NCBI GenBank assembly: GCA_029379385.1
Contig: CM055608.1
Span: 30,978,548 to 31,042,547, forward strand
Direction of reading: 5' to 3'
Origin: Quillaja saponaria
Lineage: Eukaryota > Streptophyta > Magnoliopsida > Fabales > Quillajaceae
Length of the DNA stretch: 64,000 nucleotides
Positions 1 through 12,667 of the stretch are shown piece after piece. The translations under genes and the position numbers were made by a program. Numbering within the stretch: position 1 is the stretch's first letter; each line of letters begins with the position of its first letter. The notes under the pieces are model-generated. The model saw only the letters and a list, made by a program, of their open reading frames with translations. It did no database searches and was not told where the DNA came from.

Positions 1-232
1 ACCAATTTCAACCCAAAACGAAAAAATAAAAAATAAATCAAATTCCAAATTCTAAATCCTAAATACCATCCCAGATGAATGTCAGTCCCCCCTTACCCAG
101 ATGATTGTTCACCCATCACCATAAACAAACCGAAAGCCGATTACAAGCACTGAACAACTGAAATTGAATTACCAACGAAATAGAACCTCACAAAGCCATA
201 CAAACAAACAATCGAGAAGATGATCGTATTAC

Positions 233-720
233 CTTAGTGGGTCAGATAGTGATCCCGCGCCAGGATGCCCAGTACAAGAAGATCGAAAACCTTGCCACAC
301 AGAGAAGAATAAAGAACAATGGGAATTGAATGGAGAGAAACAGAGAGAAGAATTAAGCAATTGATTAGGTTGGGTAGGAGAAACTAAGACGGCGTATGGT
401 TTGATTGTGGTTGGATAAGAAAACGCGAGGTTGGAGATAAGGGTTAGATTAGAGTTTAGGGTTAGACAGGTTTGGGAAACAATAATGGGTATAGTAGAGA
501 AAGAGAGGTGGTGGTGGTGGTAAAGAAGAGGACTAATAATCTTCTTGTTCACCATTTTTTGCTAATTCCACGCCCAAACCCAAACCCACCTGTGTGTTTT
601 TTTTGTTTGATGCGGTCACACGACTCGGACTCGCTGATCCAGTGATCCCACTCAGTTCTCTCTCTCTCTCTTTCTATCTCTTTCTGATTTCTCTCTATTT
701 CTCTGCCTTTCCTTTTATTT
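233..720 (-). other. first exon (5' UTR, possibly coding) of a minus-strand gene leaving the window
   Basis: On the minus strand a pyrimidine-rich leader with a CTCTCT-type tract is followed by an open stretch that ends at a good donor (CTAAG then GTAATACG, exon end about 233). The open frame starts at an ATG near 555 and reads 108 codons, but its composition (His run, many Ser, Leu and Pro) looks like translated leader rather than a known domain. I therefore read it as the untranslated or poorly conserved first exon of a gene whose main exons lie left of position 1. The gene family cannot be named. Confidence 0.4.
640..700. repeat. CT/GA-rich low-complexity tract
   Basis: A run of CTCTCTCTCTC with TTTCT interruptions. 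On the minus strand it is a GA-rich tract just upstream of or within the leader of the leftmost gene, a common feature of plant core promoters and 5' UTRs. Confidence 0.6.
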
Positions 721-3700
721 TCCCTCCTCTTCTACCCACGGTTTATGCTGCAAGTGTATGCGCAGGTTAAGGGAGTAGATGGCTTACGTTAGAAACCCCT
801 CCTTAATTTAATTGCTTGTCTCAGGCCACGTGTCAGGCTTTATGGATTTTTGCGGTCGCTCTGCTGACTGGTTGCACTTTATAATTTCCCATCAAAAGTA
901 GCTGGATTTTATAATAAGCAAAATTTTTATGAACAATTTTTTTTTAAAATTTTTTTGGCCTCTAACCTCGAAAACATTTGTCATATTTTCTTCCAAATTA
1001 ACACCATTACAATTTTGTATAAAATTTATTAATGTTGGCAAAAAGAAATTACATATTTTTTTTTAATTTCTCATAATATTCCAATATTTTTTGAGTATAT
1101 GACTAATCCCTTTCAAAATAAAAATATAATATTTTGTCAAATTTTAATAAAGTTAGTAATTAGACCAATTTTTTATTTGTCATTAATTTTTAAAGTAATA
1201 CAAAAAATGTATATTACATTTTTTTTTGTCATTTTAAAAAAATATTCAAACCCTTATACAAACTCTAGTTTTATAATTTTTAATAAGAAGTTAAAAAAAA
1301 AAATGAGCAGAGAGAGTAGTGGTATAAATGAATTAAGAGATATGTGAAAATGAGATTATTATTATTTTATCAACTCATAATACATGTAAGGATATTATAT
1401 GGTAAATTATTTTAACAATTTTAAATTTTTTAAAAGTTGTGAGATAAAACTAAAAAATAAAATTAGAATGTGAGATATTTTTAAATTAGTTGGTTTTTTT
1501 TTTTTTTTTTTGTCTTTCTGGGACGCATATCAAAGAAGGCAAAAAGTATGTTAATCATTTTATCAAATCTACGGGCAATTAACTAAGATTAAGATGACGT
1601 GTTCAAATCCCACACCATCGATATATATATGTAATTAATTATTTTATTATTTGTAAGTTGTTTGTTCTTTCTAGCATGTGATTTATTGAAATTATATTAT
1701 TGATTCTAGTTCTTAATGAGGAGAATCTCGTTTTAATGTGATATGTCTAAGTATTATATAAGATAAGAAAATCTATAATTAATAGTTATTGTGAAAATTG
1801 ATTGTAAAATAATAATAATAATAATAATTTGTTTTAGAAAATGAATGATGGAGAATACCAGTATACCCAACTCAATTCATCAATAAAAAATTTACATCTT
1901 CCAACATAGGTGTGCAACTAATATCTTACAAATGAGAATTCGAACATATAATACTAATAATCCTAGGTACTATATATATTTTAACAAACTAAACTAAGAG
2001 CTCATCAAAATAATCACTACGTACTCGTAATTTTTTGGTTTTTTTTTTTTGTTTTTTTGAAACATATATATATATATATAGCTTACCAAAAGTTAAAAGT
2101 GCTGATCAACATATTTTTATGAAATCAATCAATAATAATAATAAACTTTATTTACATTAGAACCTTACTTGATTTTATAACGATTTAATTTGCAACTCGT
2201 TTTCTAGCACATGTCATCACACTAGCATTAATTTAAGCTTTCCAAAATTCACTCGCAATTAACAAACACAAGCTCACTGCAGCTATGTATTTTAATCAAG
2301 TGTTAACTATAAAAATACTTGATTATAATTAATTACTTCATAATATATTATAGAATTTTAGAATATGATTAAAAAAACAATTTATCAAATGTTAGTTGTT
2401 GAATATTCTTTTCCTGACATATCATTTAAGTAAAATATCCTAAGACAAAGTAGTAATTTCTCTCTCTTTTTAAAAAAAATTATTTTAATTAATTAAGATA
2501 AATATGAGATCACATTTTTGAACCTATTTGAGTTGTATTTTGAATGAATTTCTTCACTAATTATTATAGATTAATGTCTTCATACTAATGTATTATAAAT
2601 ATCAACAACCACGTGCACTAGTCCAAACCCAAAAACCGTCCCCAACACATTTTCCTTGTTGAAATCAATGATGCAATATATGTAATTCAGATGGTACATG
2701 TATAATTGTATATCAAATTGAATAGGGTGGCTTTATTGTCACTATCAACAAATTAGGGCCACAACCTACAAATCAAGGCCACATCCTAAAAATGCGACCG
2801 TTAAGTTGTATCTTAAATAATTTTATTGTATCTTAAATAATCTTATATAAAGTTGTTCATCTCTCTTAATTCATGATAGAACTCATTTAATTTTATATTA
2901 ATTTTTGACTGTTCACATCCTTTACATTTTAACAGTCACTTCTCCTCTAAACTCTCCTTTTTATGTTACTAATAAACTATCTTTGAGAAAAAAGTTCTTG
3001 AGCCACCATATTAAATTTACAATATGAATTATCATTGTGGTTTTAAAGTATTTTTACAAAAAAAAATTAAATGAAAATTAAGTAAACCCATTTTTGAGAG
3101 AAGAGAAGAAATACATGAACTTGCTAAGGCTAAATTAAATCAAAAGAACAGTACCTTATAAAAATAAATTTTAATTTAATTTAATTAACTCCAAAAAACT
3201 AAAAATAATTTCAAACCATTGAAATTGTCTATGTGAGTACTGGTGTCTCTATATAACTCTTATTTCTCTTCACTCTCACCCACAATCCTACTGAAATTCA
3301 AATTACATATTTAAAAATGTCTTCTTTATCAAAATAAGCTTCTACGTATTCTTATCTTTTCCAATTTTATTATCTTAATTTAGAAAAAGTAGGGAGACAC
3401 AAGTTGGGTAATAAACTACGACAACAACTGGCCAAATAATTATGGGAGGAGAGGGGAGTGATTGTCAATAGTAATTAATGACAAAAATAAGTAAGGAAGA
3501 GAAAAATTAAATAAGGGTATTTAGTAAAATAAAAACTAATCATATGGAGGCTTGGTTTGATAATTCTGTGACTTTTTGAGAGGTGTATTCTCATGGCTCT
3601 TTTATAACTGTTTTTAAAAAATTACAGTAATAGTATTTGGTAGAATAATACAAAATTATTTTCAATAAGTAGAAGTCACGAATTAGTGTTTAACAAATTC

Positions 3701-4487
3701 ATTGTAAAGCTGCCTCAAAAATTTATATTAACTATAATATATATTGATAATAAAAAGAAATGTAATTAACATATTGTATTAATTAATAAAAAGATAAATA
3801 TGAAATTTCTTTTAAAGTTGAGGTTATATTAGTCTTTTAAACTTTTAAAAAACACAGAGCAAAAGCATTCTATTTTTTATTTATTTTCACAAACATAAAA
3901 AAATTGACTTATACTCTTCATAAACATAAGCACCGTTCAAAAGAATATTACTAAACTAAGCCATTCTAAAAAAATGTTGGTGTCACAATAAGGCCACCCT
4001 AAATAATATACGTAATAATTAAAATAGAAATGACAACATTGATTATTAAATAATATATCTCTTCATTATTTATTTATTTATTTTAAATAATGAGGTAATG
4101 TCTCGATTATGTCCCCATTCCTTTAATCTCTTTTGTGGTTATGAAGTAAGATGATCCGGATATAATTCTGTAGGATTCTATTTCTGTGAGTCGAGGGAGA
4201 GGTGAAATTAAGATGAAAGATAATAGATGTAGCCATGTAGGGTAGAAGACTGAATATTATGTATATTATATTTCTCCAAGAAATCTTAATTTCGTCATGA
4301 AATTGTTGCATTTCAATATTTCATAGATCTTGCAAGAATATAAATCACAAATCATGCACACATGCATAATGATAATGCTTAAAACAACAGAATAATTAAT
4401 ATGATTCTATTTTTTTTTCTTTTTCTTTTTCTTTCTCTGATCTCCTCTTCACTATAAAGAGATATAATTAATACATGCATGCCTCAA
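721..4487. other. AT-rich intergenic region
   Basis: No supportable gene. It holds an (AAT)n microsatellite at about 1808-1828, a (TA)n run at about 2064-2080 and long A/T homopolymers. A sequence like a tRNA B-box (GTTCAAATCCC) lies near 1601. A possible terminal-inverted-repeat element at 2723-4001 is listed separately. The short open frames here (for example 1099-1347) are low-complexity Phe/Ile/Lys strings. Confidence 0.7.
2723..4001. mobile_element. possible non-autonomous TIR DNA transposon (about 1.28 kb)
   Basis: The left end reads TAGGGTGGCTTTATTGTCAC. The right end, reverse-complemented, reads TAGGGTGGCCTTATTGTGAC. The two match at 18 of 20 positions in inverted orientation. The interior is AT-rich and non-coding. 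A related end (GGGTGACCTTATTGCCAC, then a similar GGGACACAACC segment) occurs near 43229, which suggests a repeated family. I see no clear target-site duplication, so superfamily and exact borders are unknown. Confidence 0.4.
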
Positions 4488-5237
4488 TTAATTAACCAAC
4501 TTAGCCATGCTCAAACAAATTCCAGCCAGTTTGTCCAACTTGGTACGAACATCAAAGAGTTCAAATGGTGAAGGAATTTCCATCTCGACGAAACCATCAT
4601 CGCAGGTACCAATGTCTGTAATGACAGCACTAAGCATTGTGCTTAAAGTGCCAACATCATGCCCATCAACAGCTTTTTTAGCATCTTTGAGACTGTCCCT
4701 AATATCGGAGTAGGTTTCCTTGCAAGCATCAAGTGCATCACGGGCCATAGGAGAAGAATATTTAGGATCATTAACGATAGTGTCAATGTATGCAACAACC
4801 TTGGTGGTTTCGTTAGTGCAAGCTTCAATTTCTGTCTCAAGGACATTAACAGGGTCAACAGGGCCAGCTTTAATTGTTGGAAGGATAGAGTTAGCACAAA
4901 GTGCTGGGTCATCAGTGACACCGCAGATTTTCAAAAGAGTAGGGTCGACATTTGCTACTCCTACTTGTGACAAAACTTGGTCTAAACCCAGAGGTAAAAC
5001 ATTTGATTCTGATGATGATTCTAATGTGATAGTCTTAGATTCGACATTAACCGCGGCTTCTGAGGATGGAGATTTTGCTGGGGCAGCATTTGGTACGCCT
5101 GCAATGGACGAGACAACTGGAGCCGGAGCTGGTGCATTTGATGAGGAAGAGACATGGTTGAAGAAGCGAGGCAAGCTAAGAACATGGCCGGTGAAAGAGA
5201 GGAAGAGAAAAAGAAGAATAGTTTTTTTGGCATCCAT
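4488..5237 (-). CDS. secreted PMEI-domain (pectinesterase inhibitor-like) protein
   Basis: Single-exon gene, 249 residues. The start chosen is the ATG at 5237, because the next 20 or so residues form a clear signal peptide (MDAKKTILLFLFLSFTGHVL). An earlier in-frame start would put 17 polar residues ahead of it. Residues ~30-95 are rich in Ala, Pro and Ser with an APAPAP stretch, as in arabinogalactan-protein-like linkers. Residues ~100-249 resemble the invertase/pectin methylesterase inhibitor fold: a first Cys pair (ICGVTDDPALC), then ACKETY and GTCDDGF, matching the family's conserved cysteines in a four-helix bundle. Such proteins act in the cell wall by binding pectin methylesterase or invertase. 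Which enzyme this one binds, or whether it inhibits at all, cannot be told from sequence. A TATA box lies about 100 bp upstream. Confidence 0.85.
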   Translation of the reverse strand: MDAKKTILLFLFLSFTGHVLSLPRFFNHVSSSSNAPAPAPVVSSIAGVPNAAPAKSPSSEAAVNVESKTITLESSSESNVLPLGLDQVLSQVGVANVDPTLLKICGVTDDPALCANSILPTIKAGPVDPVNVLETEIEACTNETTKVVAYIDTIVNDPKYSSPMARDALDACKETYSDIRDSLKDAKKAVDGHDVGTLSTMLSAVITDIGTCDDGFVEMEIPSPFELFDVRTKLDKLAGICLSMAKLVN

Positions 5238-5334
5238 TATTATTACTGATTGTCTCTTCTCTTGGAGAAAATGAAAGAGGAGAGACAAATGCTAGAGATT
5301 TTCTCGTCTCTATATTGAGGGCATATGAGGGTGG

Positions 5335-5342
5335 CTTTTATA
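5335..5342 (-). promoter_or_regulatory. TATA box of the PMEI-domain gene
   Basis: TATAAAAG on the minus strand, 98 bases before the chosen ATG, leaving a leader of about 60-70 bases. This supports the ATG at 5237. Confidence 0.6.
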
Positions 5343-6412
5343 CTGGATGTGATTTGTGAATGCATGAGAAAAGGATTACTTAATGGTAGCAAAAATAGGA
5401 TCTAGGTTAACTGTTTCTCTACATATTTAGGGAGGTTTAGTTATGCTTTATTGGTTGTTATTGCTTTTAGTAATATAACCACATAATTATCTTCTTTCTT
5501 CTTTTCTTTCTACCCAAAAAGAGCCAGTTCGAAGCTTGACCGGGTGGGTAAAATGAATCACAGAAAAAAATTGGAAATTTTTCATACTTTATTAGGTAGT
5601 TATATCTTTGCAAACTCTCATAAACCTCTCAGATTCTGACCAGAAAAACAGACTTGGGGCCAAGGTTAGAATTCACACATTAACAATATGAATATATTTT
5701 TTGGATGGTCCAAGTGCTAGGAGGTGTAAGTACTCTTATATGAGGTACTATTGAGTCTTAGAAGCATTATATAAATTGGAATCGACATTACTTGTCCTGT
5801 TATGGAAGCAGTTGGTGGGAATTAGGGCTTGAATTTTTATGGCCGAAATGAATTTTATACAGCATATTAATATGAAGACAATTTTAAAGGAGGCACCTAA
5901 AATAATAGACAATTCAAATGGTCTTCAGACACAAAAAAGGGCAAGGGCAGCATAGCACATCTTTCAAGATAGCAATTAGGATATTTATGGGCCAGATTGA
6001 ATTGATTTAAAGATCAATTCTAAACCAATCCAACCAAATCAGATTAAAAAAATTAGAATTGAACAATCAGAATTGAACCAGTCTATACATGGCTTGGACA
6101 GTCCAATCTGATCATGACTATAGAGTTAGATTGGATTTCAGGTTGAAAACTCAATTGTTTAAGAAAATAAAATCAACTCGTAACATAATATATAGAAATT
6201 TGATAGATACTTTGTTTCAAACTTTTAAACATACTTTGAGCAAGCGACAAATGTCCTGCAACGCTGTAGAAAATTTCAAGATGATTTAAAAGCAATAACT
6301 GAAACACACAATTAGGTGCTTCAGGCGTGAAGTTTAAGATAGAAACTAAACTAAGCCCATGCAATAATCTTCTTCTTTTCTTTGGGTAAGTCTATGATCC
6401 AATAATCTACAT

Positions 6413-6445
<33 letters not shown>

Positions 6446-6686
6446 CATACACATACAGAATTTCATCCACCATGTAGAGAATAAACACTGCCTAGGGGAA
6501 CAAAACAATGGTTTTACACAGAGGACAAAAAAGAATCCCCACCCTCACCAGCCCCAGGTCATAAAACTTCAGCCATTTCCCAATGCTCTGTTGCTTATCT
6601 TCCACAAGCTAGGAAAACTCCTGAAGCTGTTGTCTGAGTGGTAAAAAACTAAAAACAGATGTTGGTAAACTTACCTTTACAACAGT
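5343..6686. other. intergenic region with a (TA)n microsatellite
   Basis: Holds the promoter side of the PMEI-domain gene and the 3' side of the receptor kinase gene. A (TA)n tract lies at about 6422-6445. The only open frames are short and repeat-derived. A TTCTACCCAAAAAGAG string near 5509 resembles the tail of plant LINEs but has no attached coding remnant. Confidence 0.6.
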
Positions 6687-9600
6687 TCATCGTCCTACAT
6701 GAAGATCTTCAGAGGAAACTGCCGTTCTAGAGATGTTGTCATGGTCAAAGCCACTTAGAACAGAGTAAGGACCTGATGAAAATATCGAAGATGTCCCATC
6801 AGACTCGAAGGTGGTAGATGACTGTCTGTGGTTAGGCCTGGTGTTTGAGGAGGTCAACATGGAATCTTGATTCTCTGTGATACGCTGCACCATTTTAAGT
6901 GACTGCACCACTTCACCAATTGTGGGCCGTTGGCTGGCCTCTGGGGCAACACAAGCTGCTGCAACAGTGCAAACACGTACAAAATCTTCTTTTGGGTACT
7001 TTCCCCCAAGCCTTGGATCAGCAAGCTCTTCCAGCCGATCCTTATCTCTAAGAATTGGCCGAGCCTGAAAAGATTACAACATTCTAGACTTACCTTCTGA
7101 CCGAAAAAAAGACTCAATGAAATTGGGCATAAATTCAGTCTAGAATAATATCAAAATGCAAAAACAAAAGACACCAACAATAATGGTGTATAAAAAGAAT
7201 AACTGAGGATTGGTCAAAGAACGATACCAACCCAATTCACAAGGTTCTCTTGTCCAGCTGGTTGTGACATATCCACTGGTCTCCTTCCAGTCAGCAATTC
7301 AAGGAGGACAACCCCAAAGCTATATACGTCACTTTTAACAAGTAGATGTCCAGTCATGGCATATTCAGGGGCTACATATCTGTAAATTAGTTTCATTCAT
7401 CTTCATAACGAACTAATTACATGGAAACACAGAGTCTAACAAAGGAGAAATTGAGACTAACCCAAATGTTCCCATCACACGAGTAGACAGGTAATTAACT
7501 CCGCCTTCAGGTGCCTGTTTAGCAAGGCCAAAATCAGCAACTTTAGCAAGAAAGTTGTTCTCAAGCAATATGTTGGACGCCTTGAAATCTCTGTGGATAA
7601 CACAGGGTTGTGAGTCCTCATGCAGGTAAGCAAGTCCTCTTGCTGCATCCAGTGCAATCTTCATTCTGGTTTCCCAATCCAAAGGGCAATTCATTCCCAA
7701 TGGACCTGTAGCAAACCAGGGTAAACTTCAGCATGTGAAGGATCTTAAGGCATGAAAATGATTTTTCTTTAAATATTTAAGTCTCTGATTTGAAAAGGCA
7801 TTTTACCATGAAGCCAGGCCTCCAAGCTTCCATTCGGGACAAGCTCATAGCAAAGAAGATTTTGTGAATAGTCGCGATTGCTATAGTAACCCACTAGTTT
7901 TACAAGATTACGATGATGCAACCTACTAAGCATCTCAACCTCAACTAAAAATTCTTTATCCCCTTGTTGCCCTCCACTAGTAAGCCTCTTAATTGCTACA
8001 GCGGTACCATCATTTAGGACCCCCTTAAAAACTCTACCAAACCCGCCTTCTCCAAGTAGACTTGCAGGCTCAAAGTTGTTTGTTGCTTCTTTAAGTTCTT
8101 CATAAGCAATAAACCGCGTACTAGATGGGTGGGGAACAGATCCAGCTGCATTTCCTGTCATTTTCTTTTCTGCTGAAGAAAAGGGGGCAATGCAACAAAA
8201 AGAATGCTTAATAATTTCAGCGTAGAGCATAATAGGTATCTATCCCAACTCCAACGAGTTCATAACATAAGGCTTAGTTTAGTTTGAGTTCAATCATATC
8301 TACACATGATAGTGAAAAAACTAGACCATTATGCTGATGCAGCAACAGATATTCAAAAAATGGGAAAGAAGAGGGGAAAAAAGGAAAACTTTTCCAGTTA
8401 TTAATTCTATTTATTCTTCTTTTCTAAAAGACTGTCATGTCAATTTTTCAAAGGTAAGGTCTCACATGTCCATGAACTAAAATTCTATATTCACCGCTGA
8501 AGATTCAATACAAGCTAGGTTGAAATACTAAAAGCAACTACAGGGAATTGACACTAGTGGAACCCATGTTATAGGGTTATAACCACTGCCTTCGTCAAAA
8601 CTTATCTTGACAATTCTGAACCATAAGTATTATTTAGAGTAATTGTACACCCTGAAACAATTAAATACGCGAGCCATCATCAAAGATGCAAGGAGTTAAT
8701 CAGAGATATTTACCAGTTTCTACAGGGGGCACTTTATTCTTCCGCGTGCATAAACAAAGTAGAAGCACAGATGTTACAGCAATGAAAACTATGCCAGCAC
8801 TAATACCAATAATAAGAACCAAATTGGAATGTCTCCCCCTGTTTGAAGCAGTCAGTGAAGTAGCAGTTGGTGACAGATGAGGCGGAGCTTCCAAGGGTGA
8901 TGTAGCAGAAACACGAGCTGCAACAATATACAACAAATATTATTCATTTATACAATATTAATACACACGGGAACACATTGTATCCTAGCCATGCAAATAA
9001 AAGTAACTCATGTATTCATCTGAATAGGGTTGTATACAATCTGCCACACAGTAGAAGAGTATTTGCATCATATCAAATCACAACAATCAAAAGACCAGAC
9101 ATATGATCATGCCCCACTTCTACTAGCCTCAAGGGGCTACAAACACAGCGGGTGTTGTAGATCATTGAGATGCACATTGAGAGAACTTCTCAAAATGTAT
9201 CCAGAGGGGCATCTTATGGGAAGTAATACAAAGTAAATTATAGTGTATGCATGTGTGCATATATAAATATATATAAGGGGAGCATATCATATGAGAGAGC
9301 TGATTTATTATTAAGTGAGAGAAGTTGATTACATTTACAGCGACTGGGTCAAATATTAAAGGTCAGAATTCTCTGCAGGTGAAACTCGGGCTTGCTGCCA
9401 AAAATGAGCATGAATGGGCTGGAATCCTCAGGACTCAAAAAAAGGATATTGAGATTTTCATAAGAGCATGAACCTTTTTCCGGTGAATGGTCATATGCCT
9501 AGGCATCAAGGAACTTTCAAGAATATTCAAGGAGATATTTCATGCAATCCTCTCCAAGGATGACATATGTCCTACGTTTCGTCTTTTTCTTGGGTCTTAC

Positions 9601-12600
9601 CTGAGCCGGCTCGCCAAACCACATCTACCTTACACAAACCCAATCATGGCATGACATATTACCATCTCAAGTGCCCCCATGTCCATATAAGGGGGCATGT
9701 AAAGTTCTATAGGAACAAGGATTAGAAGAGGTGGGGTAGGTGGCTATGTATTTGTGTATGTAGAATACATTCATTAGCACATGTATTCAAAGAAAATCAT
9801 GCAAGTATACACGACATGTGTAAGTATCGTCAAGAAGGTGAATCTTGCACGTTGCAGTGGAATTGCAAAAATAAGAAGAAATAATAAAATAAATCCTTCA
9901 TAGCCAACAAGCAACTAAGAAATCATAATACATCAACTGCAATATGTATTTCATGGTAAAATACAAAAACATGTAAGCAGACATAAAATATAAGTCACCC
10001 CAATCAGGAACCATGGGTATAAGCAATGACTTCATTAGTCTAAGTGTAAATTATTCTCTTTCTCCATCACCTATTTTAATACCACATAAAAATGATAGAA
10101 TAGTTAAGACTTAAAATGCATTAGAATGGAAAATACATAGCGAGACCAATATAAAAGTGAAAATAAAGAAAATGCGATATTTTATCAGTATTATAATCAT
10201 CTTATGGTAGAGGGTTTGATAACATTAATAACACCAAAGCATTGGATCATACAAAATTAATGCATCACAAAACCAACACAAAGGGATGAAGGATCTTACT
10301 TACCCTGAGAAGGAGGTGGAGGCTTGAACCAGGTTATATTGATAAGTTTGTAATCACCCACTAATCTTGGATCTAAATGAACTTTATGCATTGAAAGTGT
10401 TGAGTTTATGGCAGATGCTTCTTTGGCAGAGAAACTGATCCCTTTATTTGGTGTAATATCCATTGAAATGTTTAATGTGGATAAGCTAAGTACGTAAAAG
10501 TTGATCAGCTCAATTTGGGAAGTCTTCAGACCAATCTGGGTAGATAATTCACCGAGAAAAAGATTCCAATTAGGTTTTTGTGATACATTTAGAAGGAGAA
10601 GGTCTAGCTTTATGGGATACACACAGTGGCAACTAGGACCCCCTCGCTTTAGCACCGTGTCTGCTTTACAACAATCTGGAAGAATGAAAAATATTTATCC
10701 ATGTCATTAGACTCATTAGGATCTCAGCTTGAGGAGATTTGCTACTTAGTTGAAAGAATTAGGTTGTCCAAATCATAAATGAGTTTATTCAGAAAGTTAA
10801 GTAGCTAACTGCTAAATCTATCACATAATTATTCCACTTTTCTGTCATGGAGTTTCTGTAAAAAAATAAATAAAATAAAATAAAAAATGGAAAAGATTCA
10901 ACATAAAAAGTAAAGAGGTTAATATACTAAGAATATTGTGACTTACTAGAGGTGTGAGGAGACAATGACGGTTGAGCTAAAGCTGAAGGCACGGCACCAT
11001 TGTAGGACTGTGTAGGAGTAATATCTTTGAAGCCAGAAATTGGAGGTGTTAATAAACTCCTCTTCATCAAAGGTTCCGAAAAATGAGAACTTGTAGGGAG
11101 GTGACCAGTAGTTATAATAGGGCCATAGATACGGTGATGGGATGGTGACACTGCCGGCACCAATGCACCTTGTGACAACATATGCTTCTGCCAAGGTCTA
11201 TGTGACAGTGGCAGATTTGCTGGTTGGGACAGATCTGGTATAACAGAGCCCAAAGGTGCATGTATATGGAGATACTCTGGGTGCTTCCAGTAGGTTATTA
11301 TCTACATCAGCATCAGTTATAATGACCATGTAATACAATACATATAACCAATTTAGCAACAACTGCTGGACCTTTATTGACACTCCTGCAATGGTTGTGG
11401 AAATTAAAAGTGAAATCAATTAAGTGAGAAGGCGAGAAAAGTTTATCTATTCAAGATTAAATATGCCTTACATTGCCAAGAATGCAACGAAGTTATGTGT
11501 TTCCCATAAATAAATTGACTTGTTTGACTGGATTATATTTCCATGGGCTCCTATACAAACTTGTATGTAACATGCAGCATCCAATGTATAGACCTCATGT
11601 GTTGTTAGAAAGATATATAGTAAAAGAAAATAGATTGAAATTCTGCACCCATTATATCATTCTCTATCAATATTTTGAAAAGTAAAAAAGAAAGAAGAAG
11701 AAAACAAAGCTACCAACCACAACCAGGCCTACTTCAATTCATTTAACATACTTAGTAAGTATCAATTTAATTATTTACCTAGTTCGGAAGTGTCATTTTA
11801 TAAAACCACAAAGTAGTACCCCACCCAATGTAATGAATATTAATGTACCCAAACTTTTGGTTTCCTTTTCTCCTTACCTTTTTATAAAACCAATCAATGG
11901 GTTTCCATAAATACCTCATGAAAGCTCAACTAAATCTTCCATTCAGGTACGTGCTCGTAGTTCACTAATCCTATGCTTAACTTAAATAACTTGCATACTC
12001 TACTTAGGTTATTGGTAGCTAGAAAGCAGATACTGGAGCATTGAAAGGGATGAAAATATTCTTCAGAAAACTAATACTGACATACTGGAGCATTATCATT
12101 TTTATAGACCTAAAATCATACACCCTTTATATCTTATGCGGACGTTTATGTCTTTTAATATTTCTGGTTTTAAATACAATACTTCGATGCAATTAGCAAT
12201 CTCTAACATTTTTTTTGATCTCATGGAAGACAAGCAAAACGAAGCTCAGATGAACACAAAAGCAACTTCCTACAAATTAACTTGAGTTTTAGTATTTCCT
12301 CAAACGAAATTCATATTTTATGCTTGAGATTCCAAACATAATTCTCTTCCTTTGTTATTTCAGCCCATGAAACTGAAAGCTTCAATTTCTCTCCCAGTTA
12401 TAATTCTCAGTAACAAAATTTCAAAATTACCTGCTGAGATAGAAACTTCGAGCACCGTCATCACGGACGCCTTTGATTACCCTTGTAGCTTCAGATCCAC
12501 AAAATTTAAATAAAATCAACGGACAAATCACCAATGCAAAACCAGCATAGCACTTGAATAATAAAGCAACACTACGAGTAAAATCCAACTGCAAATGAAG

Positions 12601-12667
12601 GAGAATCCAACGGCAGCGATGACAGAATTTGAACACGATACACTAAACTCAGAGTCAAACCTTCCAT
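6687..12667 (-). CDS. receptor-like serine/threonine kinase with Pro/Ser-rich ectodomain (At4g02010-like)
   Basis: Plasma-membrane receptor kinase, about 740 residues. Kinase-side exons read in phase without lesion: 10675-10304, 8917-8714, 8172-7807, 7705-7462, 7379-7232, 7064-6687. Upstream exons are 10947 to about 11280 (Pro/Ser-rich) and 12588-12431 (hydrophobic signal segment). The ectodomain has the CCKAD...[17 protein letters not shown] region typical of this subgroup. Exon 8917-8714 encodes one membrane helix followed by Arg/Lys. The kinase domain shows a Gly-rich loop (GEGGFGRV), VAIK lysine, HRDFKASN catalytic loop, DFGLAK and APEYA, so it should be active and is an RD kinase. The C-terminal tail is Ser-rich. 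The start is uncertain: the signal exon lacks an in-frame ATG, and the nearest usable one (12667) needs a 55-base intron. Whether a short exon lies between the two upstream exons is also unclear. From memory the closest family is Arabidopsis At4g02010; ligand unknown. Confidence 0.85.

Noticed and set aside
229..555. 108-codon frame read as a full protein-coding gene
   Set aside because: Composition is like translated leader and it ends at a splice donor. Kept only as a probable first exon.
1099..1347. Open frame of 82 codons in AT-rich DNA
   Set aside because: Low-complexity Ile/Phe/Lys translation with no domain, signal or neighbouring splice sites.
5500..5530. LINE tail near 5.5 kb
   Set aside because: Only a short TTCTACCCAAAAAG match with no coding remnant upstream.
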